Of a stretch of DNA of 64,000 nt, positions 32,863-41,422 are shown one piece after another; the first letter of the stretch is position 1, and every line of letters starts with the position of its first letter. Both the position numbers and the translations under genes were made by a program. Where the stretch lies: contig LGRX02034761.1 in NCBI GenBank assembly GCA_001247695.2, forward strand, positions 1 through 64,000, in the 5' to 3' direction. Under the pieces are notes generated by a model. It had not been told where the DNA came from. It ran no database searches and saw only the letters and a program-made list of their open reading frames with translations. The DNA is from Cymbomonas tetramitiformis (lineage: Eukaryota; Chlorophyta; Pyramimonadophyceae; Pyramimonadales; Pyramimonadaceae).

Positions 32863-35648
32863 GTGCGGGTGAGCCAGCACTTTACAGAGCTGGAAGAAGA
32901 GGAAGCAACAACCGGAGGTCAGCCTGAGGGCCAAGCCCCAGTTCAGCCTGAGGTCCGAGCCCCGGAGCCTTTAGTGATATTTGAGGAGGAGATGGAGTAC
33001 AGTGACTCCACTCGCCTTGCCCTTGGAACTCTGCCCATATACACGGGCACCAAGGAGGAAGGCCGGCCTAAGTTCCTGCGGGAATTCGCCCTCATGTGCG
33101 AGAACTTCGTCCGCCAGCACAACGCCAGCATCAGGAAGAAGCCCAGGTCTGTGGCGAACGCTAATCTCACTGAGTGAGGCGCAAAAGAAAGCCCTGAGAG
33201 AGACACCACCTGACTTTGAGACATTGTGGGACATCATCCCCGCGTGTCTAGCTGGCGAAAACTCACAAAGCCTCAGCTGGTGGCGTGAGAACTATGAAAG
33301 CGGGGGTATAGTGGCTTCGAACATGGATAGAGTCCTCAAGGACACCAGCTCACATGGCTTGCTCGAGGGCTCTATCCCATGCGCTAGGCCCCCCTTTAAT
33401 GAAATGAATGCTGGTACTACGTGGGTGATAGCGAGACCAGCAACGGCCCAAGACGCCCAAGGAGAGGTGTCCAACGAGTATCTGATGACTAACGGAACTT
33501 CGCTAAAAGGGTTGACGGGCCAAGATGGCACCTATGACACGCAGTATTTCTATGCCCTCAGGGGCTTCATTGCTGCGCTTGACAAGAAATTCATGATGAA
33601 GGGAACACAGGAAAAAGTTGACCTGTTGACCCAGAAGCCCCAAGAACTGGGGCAAGATGGTCTAACGTATATGAAGATGTGTCAACGCAGGGAGATGCAG
33701 CTCAACACCGGGAAGGTGCTGAGCGACGAGGCTCTGCGTACCTTCATTGAGGACTGCGTCGAGAACCTCCGCATCAAGATCTTCCAGACGCGGGTGAAAG
33801 AACAGCTGAGGGCTCAGTTCCCGCCACCCAACCGGGTGACCTGGAAGGACCTGGAGGCCATCATCGAGGTGCAGGACAAGCTCAAGAACGATGCGGAGTC
33901 CTGGATCCTCACCTTCCTGCAGGAGATCACTAGGCGATGTGGCTGTCAGTACTCCACCTGGGAAGCCCGACAGCATGGCATCGACCTCAAGGCCATCAAG
34001 AACTCGATCAAGAAGATAGAGTCAGCCGGGGAAGGGCAGTCAGGAGACCTCGAGAACAGCAAGAAGGCGGATACATCGCCTGCGAAAAAGATGAAGAAGG
34101 AAGTGAACGTCGCCGAGAGAGCCAAGAAGCCTGCGTGCAACAAGCCACCTCCACCGGCAGAGGGCAGTCGTACCAACGACAAGCCCAAGTGTCTCCGTTG
34201 CTTTGGAGGAGGCTGGCATGAGTCTGATCCCGAGCAGTGCAGAAGTGGCTACAAACATGCCAAGATGCCAGCGGGGTACCACGAGAGCAGGCTTGGGTCC
34301 AGCAAGTGGTGGGATGCCGAGAACGCCGCCTTGAGGATGTACAACTTGAAGAATCGCTTCAAGAGCTCCGACTGGGGCATTCTGGTGACCGACTGGCAGC
34401 AGCTGTTCAATGATGAGAAGGACAAGTACCGTGCTAAGCCGCCACCAGCAGACAAACAGAAGAGTCCAACTGGTAACTCAGACGCACTGACGGCTGAGTA
34501 TCAAGGCATGGTGGCTGCCCGAAAGACTGCTAGTCGTGCTGGCAGCGTGAAGTCACAGGTCCTCTCCGAGGACGAGGGTTCCGACGAGGAGCCGGTCACT
34601 GCGAGCGTCGCGGAAAGGGAGGTGTACATCTCTGACGCGCACGAGGTGAACCACCGCGAGATCACTGGACCAGGAGTGGCATCCGGCTCTCCAGCCAGCT
34701 TGCTCTCAGCACTGGCTGAAGAGATGGGTGAGGAGGTGCTCTCAGATGCGCTCAACGCCTTAGGCTTAGGGAAACTCCCCGAAGCACTGAGCAAGGGTGG
34801 TGAGCCCGAGGTCGTGGCAGCGCCAGCAGTAGCGCTGGGTAGCACTCAACACATGAGGGGGTTCCCAGTGAAGACACCCCAGAGCCGAAAGTGTTCAGAA
34901 CAGCACACTCTCGCGAGGAGCCTGCGAAAGGCGGCTACGGTGCAGGCCATGGGCCCAGAGGAAGTGCAGAAAAGGGGGGATGTTACGCAGTTGAGCAGAG
35001 CCCAGGTGAAGATTGCCAGTCAACTGAACTGGGGCTTAGAACTGGTGATGACGGTTCCTCAGGAAGTCAGACGCTTGGCGCACGAGGTGACTTGGAAGAA
35101 GGTCACACAGGTCTGGGACCCATGGGCTGGTACAGGTGTGATTGGCAAGGTGATGTCACTGGAGTGCGTGGCCTCACTTGAAGTTCATGAACAACGATTG
35201 GAACCCGCAGTTGAAATGGCATGAAGCCCTCAACGCATTACAGCCGGGCAACTATCGTGCCTGGAAAGAGAAGTATGGAGTGTGTGATGCGGTGATAACC
35301 TCGCCGTGGTTTGCAGTACTGGACATCGCGTTGCCATTGGCAGTGCTGGCCAGTAGGGTGGTGGCTTGTATTCATGTGCCATCGCATTATATGACAGATA
35401 TGACAGAGAGCAGGGCACAGTACTTTCGTAAGTTGTGCCATGCTGGGCGCCTACACGTGATTGGACACTTGGAGCATGGGCCCATTGGTAGAAGATGTAT
35501 GTGGGTTATGGTGTTTCGAAATCCTCTGACACGAGCAAGGATGCTACGAGGAGGAGAATCCACTGGAGTGGGTATGTTCACCTTCAGCATGGGCAAGTTC
35601 GCGCTGGATGGTATCACTACTGAAGATGCTGAACAAGCTCTTATCTAA
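32863..35648 (+). pseudogene. Gag-like and methyltransferase-like polyprotein of the split-repeat element, two frameshifts
   Basis: Frame one, from 32863 to about 33150, reads an acidic N-terminus and LGTLPIYTGTKEEGRPKFL. Frame two runs about 33160-35150 and has Gag-like helices. It contains a cysteine/histidine motif CLRCFGGGWHESDPEQC at about 34186 and a long charged linker. It ends VTQVWDPWAGTGVIGK. Frame three, about 35166-35648, reads AWPHLKFMNNDWNPQ and the rest of a methyltransferase-like domain. No reverse transcriptase, RNase H or tyrosine recombinase motifs were found. The frameshifts could be decay, sequencing error or, less likely, programmed shifts. Confidence 0.7.
35095..35648 (+). 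CDS. Methyltransferase-like domain of the split-repeat element
   Basis: VWDPWAGTGVIGK looks like the SAM-binding motif I (DPxxGxG). VCDAVITSPWFAVLDIALPL looks like catalytic motif IV, with TSPW in place of NPPY/DPPY/SPPY. This arrangement, motif I well before motif IV, fits an amino-methyltransferase of the beta-like order (N6-adenine or N4-cytosine). The substitution in motif IV makes the substrate uncertain and activity unproven. A frameshift lies between the two motifs near 35150-35166. Confidence 0.6.
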
Positions 35649-35683
35649 TGTCTGTGCCACCAGTGGCAGCTACAGATGGGGGA

Positions 35684-35899
35684 TGTTGAGAAAAAGAGCT
35701 TGCATAAGTTGTAGAAAAACAGATATCAAAAATTTTGAACTTTTGTGTGGTCACTGTAGGGAGTTGACTGTGCAGTTACATAAGACAATATATGCAGTAC
35801 TGAGCTAGTGTTGTAGGAGTGCTGACAATAAATAAGACTGTCTAGTAGTAGGGCTAGAGAGTCGTGCTTTGTGTGGACGCTTCGTGCATAAGTTCGCGA
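35684..35899 (+). repeat. Split repeat B1
   Basis: 216 bp from TGTTGAGAAAAAGAG to GTTCGCGA. One base difference to B2 was noticed (GTCTAGTAG against GTTTAGTAG). Four bases, GAGC, separate it from A2. Confidence 0.93.
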
Positions 35900-35903
35900 G
35901 AGC

Positions 35904-36290
35904 TGTCACAAACCACGGCTTATCGTGTACCTTAGCCGGGTTGTGACACTTGCGACAGCAGTCTCTGTGACGAACGTATGACACGCGCAGTACGATACGC
36001 GCGAGTAGTTATGACAGTGACGAGATACGGAAGTACGGATGGGTGTTACACTTGTTTGGAGATAGCGAGAATAAGTAGGGCGGCGTAGCAGGGTGAGGCA
36101 GACGCTCATTTTTGTTTTGCCTTCGCAACAGTGAGTCCGAAAATAGGAAGTGCTCGCTCAGACCGCGAAAACAGCAGTGTTATGATATAAAGATTTATGA
36201 TATATGACATTCTTTTCCTTGTGAAGTTGTACATTTGTTGTACTTGCGATTGTGTGATAGTGTCAGAACTGTAACCTTCAGTCTTTTTCA
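35904..36290 (+). repeat. Split repeat A2
   Basis: Second copy of A1, directly followed by B2. Confidence 0.93.
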
Positions 36291-36506
36291 TGTTGAGAAA
36301 AAGAGCTTGCATAAGTTGTAGAAAAACAGATATCAAAAATTTTGAACTTTTGTGTGGTCACTGTAGGGAGTTGACTGTGCAGTTACATAAGACAATATAT
36401 GCAGTACTGAGCTAGTGTTGTAGGAGTGCTGACAATAAATAAGACTGTTTAGTAGTAGGGCTAGAGAGTCGTGCTTTGTGTGGACGCTTCGTGCATAAGT
36501 TCGCGA
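36291..36506 (+). repeat. Split repeat B2
   Basis: Second copy of B, at the right terminus of the element. It is followed by CATGGGAGAG of the hAT transposase. Confidence 0.93.
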
Positions 36507-36507
36507 C

Positions 36508-36681
36508 ATGGGAGAGTTTCCGTATCTGTCAAAGATGGTATGACAGTTTTTATCACTTCCTGCAACTAGTGCAGGAGTTGAGCGTGCTTTCTCTGCTGCG
36601 AGTGGTATGCACAATGACTTCCGCAAGTTGCAAGAGGGCACAATTCAGCATACCTTGATGGCCTCCATAAACACTGTGTAA
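36508..36681 (+). pseudogene. hAT transposase, C-terminal dimerisation domain
   Basis: It reads GEFPYLSKMV, a TGA at 36541-36543, then QFLSLPATSAGVERAFSAAS and a tail to a TAA at 36679-36681. LPATSAxxERxFS is the diagnostic core of the hAT C-terminal dimerisation domain. The in-frame TGA probably replaced a TGG. The gene is split from its upstream part by 4.9 kb. Confidence 0.88.
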
Positions 36682-36774
36682 TACTGAAATAATATTTTCA
36701 TACTGTTTGCATGTGCTAGTTGTGTCACTGAATGTCAATTTTTGTAGTCCTGTGCAAAATTGCAAATGTATATC

Positions 36775-37045
36775 GGTTGAATCGATTGGCATCGACAATC
36801 GGAATATCGGTTGCCTTTGACAATTATCAGAATTGATTGATTTACACAAATTGTATATCACTATCGATCCATATGCAAGTGGTAAATATCAGAATCGATC
36901 GATCGCGGTTGAAGTATATCTGAATCGATCGATCGAGTATATACTGGTTAAATCGGAATTGATTGATGTAAAATTGAATAAATTGGAATCGATCGATGCA
37001 GTTATAATATTTATCGGAATCGATCGATATGCTCGTACCCAACCT
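36775..37045. repeat. Right subterminal ATCGATCGAT repeats of the hAT element
   Basis: Eight or so GGAATCGATCGATG-like units, in the reverse arrangement to the left set. Confidence 0.8.
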
Positions 37046-37155
37046 ATACAATGCCTTGGCTGAAACTAAGGCGGAGGGGAAGGAACACGAGGAGGAAAGG
37101 GGGCCTGGGAAGGAGGAGGAGGAGAAGGTGGCAGGGTGAGGGCGAGGGAAAGGAG

Positions 37156-37196
37156 GGTGAATGGTGGTGGTGGTGGTGGTGGTGGTGGTGGGGTTG
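37156..37196. repeat. (GGT)n microsatellite
   Basis: About eleven uninterrupted GGT/TGG units just right of the hAT element. Confidence 0.95.
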
Positions 37197-37312
37197 GCGG
37201 GAAAACGCCCCTAATCGGGCCGGTCGCCAATACCATATATGTGGGCTACTCCTCCCCCCCTGCCAGGCAAGGAACCGCTAACTCCGAACTGTTGATATAC
37301 CAACTCTCTTGG

Positions 37313-38014
37313 CAAGGCTTGGTATTAGTTGCGCCGATATTCTGATGTATCAATATATCATGATCGTATTAGAATCAGTTGATGAAATGCGATGCCGGAT
37401 TATGATAATTAGATCAATCGATCGAATTTCATAAAAATCAGAATCAATTGATCGCCCAAGGGATCAATCAGAATTGATCAATGAAAAAAAGGGTTAATCA
37501 AAATATATCGATTGAAATTGGACTTAAGCAGAATCTATGGATCCTGTTTTTTGTGCTGATTATCAAAATGTCAAGATGTCCCGCAAATTCCCTGGTCCTT
37601 CTGCTAACACGACCGGGGTAGAGCGGATCGGGCTTTCTCTGTTGCAGGCCAAATGCATAGTGATCTTACAACGACGAGTGTTAGTGAGGGTACAATATAG
37701 CGACTCAGTGATGGCTTCAATTATTAACACCAAATAAATTGTATAAGTAAATTTAGCAGTAGCGAAATGCTTGTCGGTGTGTGGTGCGTCGTGCTCTAGA
37801 GCCTAATTATCAGTTGCACTCATCATAATTGATTGATGCGAATTTTTAGATATCAACATTGATCGATGCCAAAACATACTAATTACAATCGATCAATTGC
37901 GTTGGTCAAATATCGCAATCAATTGATTTGCGAATAACACTACTAATTTATTACTGTTAGTCGGAATATCAAAAATCAATTGATAATCCGATTACCAACT
38001 TATACCACGCCCTG
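37313..38014. mobile_element. Non-autonomous hAT-like element, 0.7 kb
   Basis: The left end is CAAGGCTTGGTATTAGTTG and the right end, reversed, is CAGGGCGTGGTATAAGTTG. ATTGATCGAT-type motifs fill the interior, as in the larger hAT element. The flanks TCTCTTGG and CTCTGGTG resemble each other but are not an exact 8-bp duplication. Confidence 0.65.
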
Positions 38015-38197
38015 CTCTGGTGCCACGTGTGTCATTGATGGAATGTGACTCGATAAGGCCTTGGACAATGCACAACGACGTGGCGGGCCGGTTATATTAT
38101 TCGTTAAGTGCAATTCACAAGCGGCCCACTACCCCATTTGCCCTTGCACGGCATCAGCTTTGGAAACCCTTAGCCAACTTCCTGTGACGTGCAATAT

Positions 38198-38892
38198 TGT
38201 GCCCGTGGGCACTACGACAGATGCTCGGAGATATGTTTTTGATTGAACGTGCAAAGGTACACAATTCGGATTTTTATAATATACTGGATCAGGGCCAGAT
38301 TGAGGTACAGACGATAATTCGGTTCCGAGTTCTGAAGGCTAAACACTTCTCAAGTGCTCCACTTATTCACTCGTCACTCAGGTTGCAGGGTCAACCACTC
38401 GACAGCCGATGTCACACTTCGGCTCAACGTTCAATTCCCGATCCGATCTCATTTCTAATTCCGATTCGCCATTCTCGATTCAGATGTTATGCCGACAGAC
38501 TGACACGATGACTGCCCCACAGTACTGTCATACTACTGTACTGTCATACTGTCATACTGTCATAGCGTCATACTGTCATACTGTCATAACCTTGATATCT
38601 GATATTCGATTTCATTGTCTTTTCAACCCCGATGCGAATCTGACCATTCTTCGAGGGTCTGACTGAGTTCCACGATGACACCCCCCACAGTACTGTCATA
38701 CTACTATAGTGTCATACTGTCATACTGTCATAGTGTCATACTGTCATACTGTCATACCCCGGACATCTGGTATTCATTCTCATCGTGATTTCAAGCCCAA
38801 TTTCACTGTCATCGTGCCAATCCCAGATTACCCCCGATGACACACATACGGACACATAGGCATATCGGCTCACGCTGTGCCTCCGGGCACAA
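38198..38892 (-). repeat. 3' LTR of the chromovirus (minus-strand sense)
   Basis: 695 bp. It is longer than the other copy because of extra CATACTGT units at about 38520-38590 and 38700-38760; otherwise nearly identical. Confidence 0.95.
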
Positions 38893-38905
38893 CTCTCCCC
38901 CCCTT
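38893..38905 (-). promoter_or_regulatory. Polypurine tract
   Basis: On the minus strand a purine-only run of A, G and a seven-G stretch ends in GAGAGT, directly before the 3' LTR. This is the expected plus-strand primer position. Confidence 0.85.
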
Positions 38906-39079
38906 AGGAGTGGTCTACCTCCTGGGATCACTCCGCTAAGGTACCCATCTAAGTTCCAGTTCTTAGGTTTTCTGGTTCCTTTCTGTTTCCAGTTCTTAGG
39001 TTCTCTGGTCCCTCTTCGAGCACAGTTTGCCTGCCGCTACCAGGGCACCACTTTCACGAAGAAGGGTGCCACTTGGAAT

Positions 39080-41422
39080 CTAAAGCGGGTCTTCAGTCTT
39101 GCGGAGGCGTAAACGTCGGAAAGGTTGTCGCAGCAGAAGTGCTGGCACGGGATATACACTCGCGGATCGGCCCGCTCCAGTCTGCTGCGGGTGAGGTCCA
39201 AGCTGAGCAGTCTCTGGATGAGCACCGGTTGCCCATCTGCACGCACACGGTGTTGAAGCAGTACAGCGTAGCAGGGGCGTGGGTGGCGCTGAGTTCGTCC
39301 ATATGCAGGTGGGCTTCATGTACTGCGTACCGTACATGCAGTAGGTACACACCAGCGGAGGAGGGAGCTGGCGCATCGTAGGACGAAGCCGTAGCGCGTT
39401 AGGGAAGCGACCTCTGGGGTTTTCCATGAACCAATGTTTCGGCTCCAGGTAGTCAATGATCTGCAATGCTCGTCGTACGATTTTGTCAGCCTGGGGAAGG
39501 TCAGGGGGTCCACCAGTGGTGCGCGCTTGACTGTACTGCCTGCAGGGGGGACTTGCCCAAACGACATCGAAGAATCCAGGCGGGTATTGTTTGTAGTCCC
39601 ATTGCAGGATGTCACACACATGAGTGGGCTGCCAGATATGTCCGGAGTCGAGAGTCACCACTGAAGCGGAGGGGAAGCAATTTAGGAATTCTCTCTCTAC
39701 TGAGCCAGTACCGCTGAAAAGTACGAGAATCCTGGGCGTGCGGGTTGCTTTCGTCTGTATCGCCAGCAGCTCTGTCACCAGTGCCAACGACCCATCTTCC
39801 ACGCGCTCTTGGCGTTCCCACGGCAGAGGGGTATCATATTCCATCTGTTCGAGCTGGTCCAGTTCATCGCAGGGATTAGTGATGAGGTGGGCCAGTGTCA
39901 TTCCGGCTTGAGCGGAGTGACGGCCACGTTGCTCACGTCGCCGAGTGGCTTCGTCGCGAACTTGCGCTTCCATGTGCAGTCTCGCTTGCTCGAATTCACG
40001 AAGCTGTTGAAGTGGACCTCCGCGTTCAAGTTTGTCACGCGTCCTCCATTGGTCGTGAGCTTTGGAGTAGCCAGTCCAGCGAACCTTCCACTCTTCCACC
40101 TCTTTTCCTCGAACAGACCGCACCCGACGTGCAAGAATACGCTCAACGTGTGCTTCCTTCTGACCGTCCACTACCACCTCTTCAGGTACTGCTAGGTGAT
40201 CGCGTGCGGCGAAAGCATCTTGACCGCTGGTATACGGTTTGAGGCGATGTTGAGCAAACACGTCGTGTATCCGCCGGTGAGGAGGGAGGCGTAGGCGGTA
40301 GGCTACTGGAGCTCCCCTGTCGGCCTCTGGCATGGTCATCTGTACATCGCTGAAGAAGCGTTCGGTCACAGGGACTGGTCCATGCCAGCGCTTGGTCAAT
40401 TTCCTGCAGATGGAGCGATCCATCACCTTCTCCGTAAGGTGTTTCGCCTCTATCCAGACCAGATCTCCAACAGCATACTCCCGCTGTCCGTGCCTACGAT
40501 CAAACTGTTCGCGCTGTCGCTGTTGAGCCAGCTCTAACCGCTGTCTGGCGTCCCGCAGTTGCGACGAAAATTTCACGGCCACTTCGTGTGCGGTGCCTAC
40601 TCCCCCTGTTCGTCGTCCAGCGGTGGACTGTGCGGCCTCCAGGAAAAGGTCCAACTGCGACAGCGGCGAGAACCCGAACACCAGCTCAAATGGCGTGAAG
40701 CCAGTAGATTCACTCCTGGAGTCATTGATCGCGAACTCCACGTTAGTGGTGAACAGATCCCAGTCCTCCACATTGGCGTCTACGAAGGACCTGAGCATGT
40801 CCTCAATAACCCTGTTGCTGTGTTCCGCCTGGCCGTCAGACCGAGGGTTGTACGGCGTGGTACGAGCCCCCTTCACACCCATCAGTCTCATGAGCTCCTG
40901 CCAGAAGGCATCTTGAAACCGCGGGTCACGATCAGAGACAATCTTCATAGGCGCGCCATGTAAGCGCCACACCGAGTCAAAGTAGATTCTGGCCACCACA
41001 GCTGCAGAGCTGTCGCCGAAGTTCATCGGCACAACGTGGACCATCTTCGTCAGCTTGCAAGTGAAGGCCACGAAAGCGTCATTGCATCTCTCTGATACTG
41101 GCAGGCCGGTGACGAAGTCCACCGCGACATCCTGCCATGGCCTGTTCGGGATGCTGTGAGGGTTTAGCAACCCATCCGGGTAAGTGCCCCGCGGCCTCAC
41201 TGATTGGCACACCGCGCAGGATGCAACCCAGGTGCCCACATCCTCCGCGGCACCGCGCCAATAGAAGCGCCGCAGCACCCTTTCCAGAGTCTTGTCTCGC
41301 CCAGTGTGACCCGAGGACAATGACTCGTGAGCATGACGAATCACTACTTCTCGAAGTGGAGAGTCCTCCCCCAGCACCAACTGATATCTCCCTGCTGCGC
41401 GCGGTTCTCCAAACCACTTCAC
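39080..41422 (-). CDS. Chromovirus integrase, chromodomain and C5-cytosine methyltransferase domain
   Basis: 780 codons. An HHCC zinc domain has H30, H39, C69 and C72. The integrase core has D102 (VDFVTGLP), D164 (IVSDRDPRF) and E200 (SDGQAEHSNRVIE), a D-D-35-E triad. A chromodomain at about 420-470 reads HVERILARRVRSVRGKEVEE and KVRWTGYSKAHDQWRTRD. After a linker, residues about 563-757 form a cytosine C5 methyltransferase: ILVLFSGTGSVEREF (motif I), VWASPPCRQYSQART (motif IV with catalytic C627), WFMENPRGR (motif VI), CMYGTQYMKPTCIWTN and HPETAQ (late motifs), ending YPVPALL. All key residues are present. A linker-joined methyltransferase downstream of a chromodomain is not part of standard chromoviruses. 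Confidence 0.9.
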   Translation of the reverse strand: MKWFGEPRAAGRYQLVLGEDSPLREVVIRHAHESLSSGHTGRDKTLERVLRRFYWRGAAEDVGTWVASCAVCQSVRPRGTYPDGLLNPHSIPNRPWQDVAVDFVTGLPVSERCNDAFVAFTCKLTKMVHVVPMNFGDSSAAVVARIYFDSVWRLHGAPMKIVSDRDPRFQDAFWQELMRLMGVKGARTTPYNPRSDGQAEHSNRVIEDMLRSFVDANVEDWDLFTTNVEFAINDSRSESTGFTPFELVFGFSPLSQLDLFLEAAQSTAGRRTGGVGTAHEVAVKFSSQLRDARQRLELAQQRQREQFDRRHGQREYAVGDLVWIEAKHLTEKVMDRSICRKLTKRWHGPVPVTERFFSDVQMTMPEADRGAPVAYRLRLPPHRRIHDVFAQHRLKPYTSGQDAFAARDHLAVPEEVVVDGQKEAHVERILARRVRSVRGKEVEEWKVRWTGYSKAHDQWRTRDKLERGGPLQQLREFEQARLHMEAQVRDEATRRREQRGRHSAQAGMTLAHLITNPCDELDQLEQMEYDTPLPWERQERVEDGSLALVTELLAIQTKATRTPRILVLFSGTGSVEREFLNCFPSASVVTLDSGHIWQPTHVCDILQWDYKQYPPGFFDVVWASPPCRQYSQARTTGGPPDLPQADKIVRRALQIIDYLEPKHWFMENPRGRFPNALRLRPTMRQLPPPLVCTYCMYGTQYMKPTCIWTNSAPPTPLLRCTASTPCACRWATGAHPETAQLGPHPQQTGAGRSASVYPVPALLLRQPFRRLRLRKTEDPL
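39155..39736 (-). CDS. C5-cytosine methyltransferase domain (C-terminal of pol)
   Basis: Domain-level entry. FSGTGSVE, SPPC and ENPR occur in the right order and spacing for a small Dcm-type enzyme. It resembles phage or algal-virus proteins with SPPCxxYSxAKT. Only about 195 residues long, it appears complete up to the final HPxTAQ and YxVP motifs, with a reduced target-recognition region. The catalytic cysteine codon lies at 39544-39542. It is fused in frame to integrase, so it would be made with Pol. Confidence 0.86.

Larger units (their letters stand above)
31628..36506 (+). mobile_element. Split-direct-repeat retroelement (PAT/TOC-like DIRS layout)
   Basis: The order is A1 (31628-32014), ORF region, B1 (35684-35899), A2 (35904-36290), B2 (36291-36506). 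A1/A2 are 387 bp and B1/B2 are 216 bp; copies are nearly identical. This is the split direct repeat layout known from PAT elements and from Volvox and Chlamydomonas relatives. Those move with a tyrosine recombinase; here I see only Gag-like and methyltransferase-like regions, so the element looks non-autonomous. CATGGG appears on both outer flanks, which is not typical of DIRS elements and may be part of the recombination site. Confidence 0.8.
30671..37058 (+). mobile_element. hAT transposon with decayed transposase, 8-bp duplication GCTGAAAC
   Basis: The ends are CAAGGCATTG (30671) and CAATGCCTTG (to 37058). They are flanked by GCTGAAAC at 30663-30670 and 37059-37066. An 8-bp duplication, CA-starting ends and a hAT dimerisation domain inside agree on the hAT superfamily. 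Subterminal regions are packed with ATCGATCGAT motifs. A split-repeat retroelement (31628-36506) interrupts the transposase gene. Confidence 0.9.

Noticed and set aside
32863..35648. Search for tyrosine recombinase or reverse transcriptase in the split-repeat element
   Set aside because: No R-HxR-Y pattern and no YxDD or related RT motif found in any frame.
31628..36506. Ordinary LTR retrotransposon with a 604-bp LTR
   Set aside because: Only the A part is present at the 5' side, and an extra B precedes A2; the split-repeat layout explains all four copies without extra deletions.
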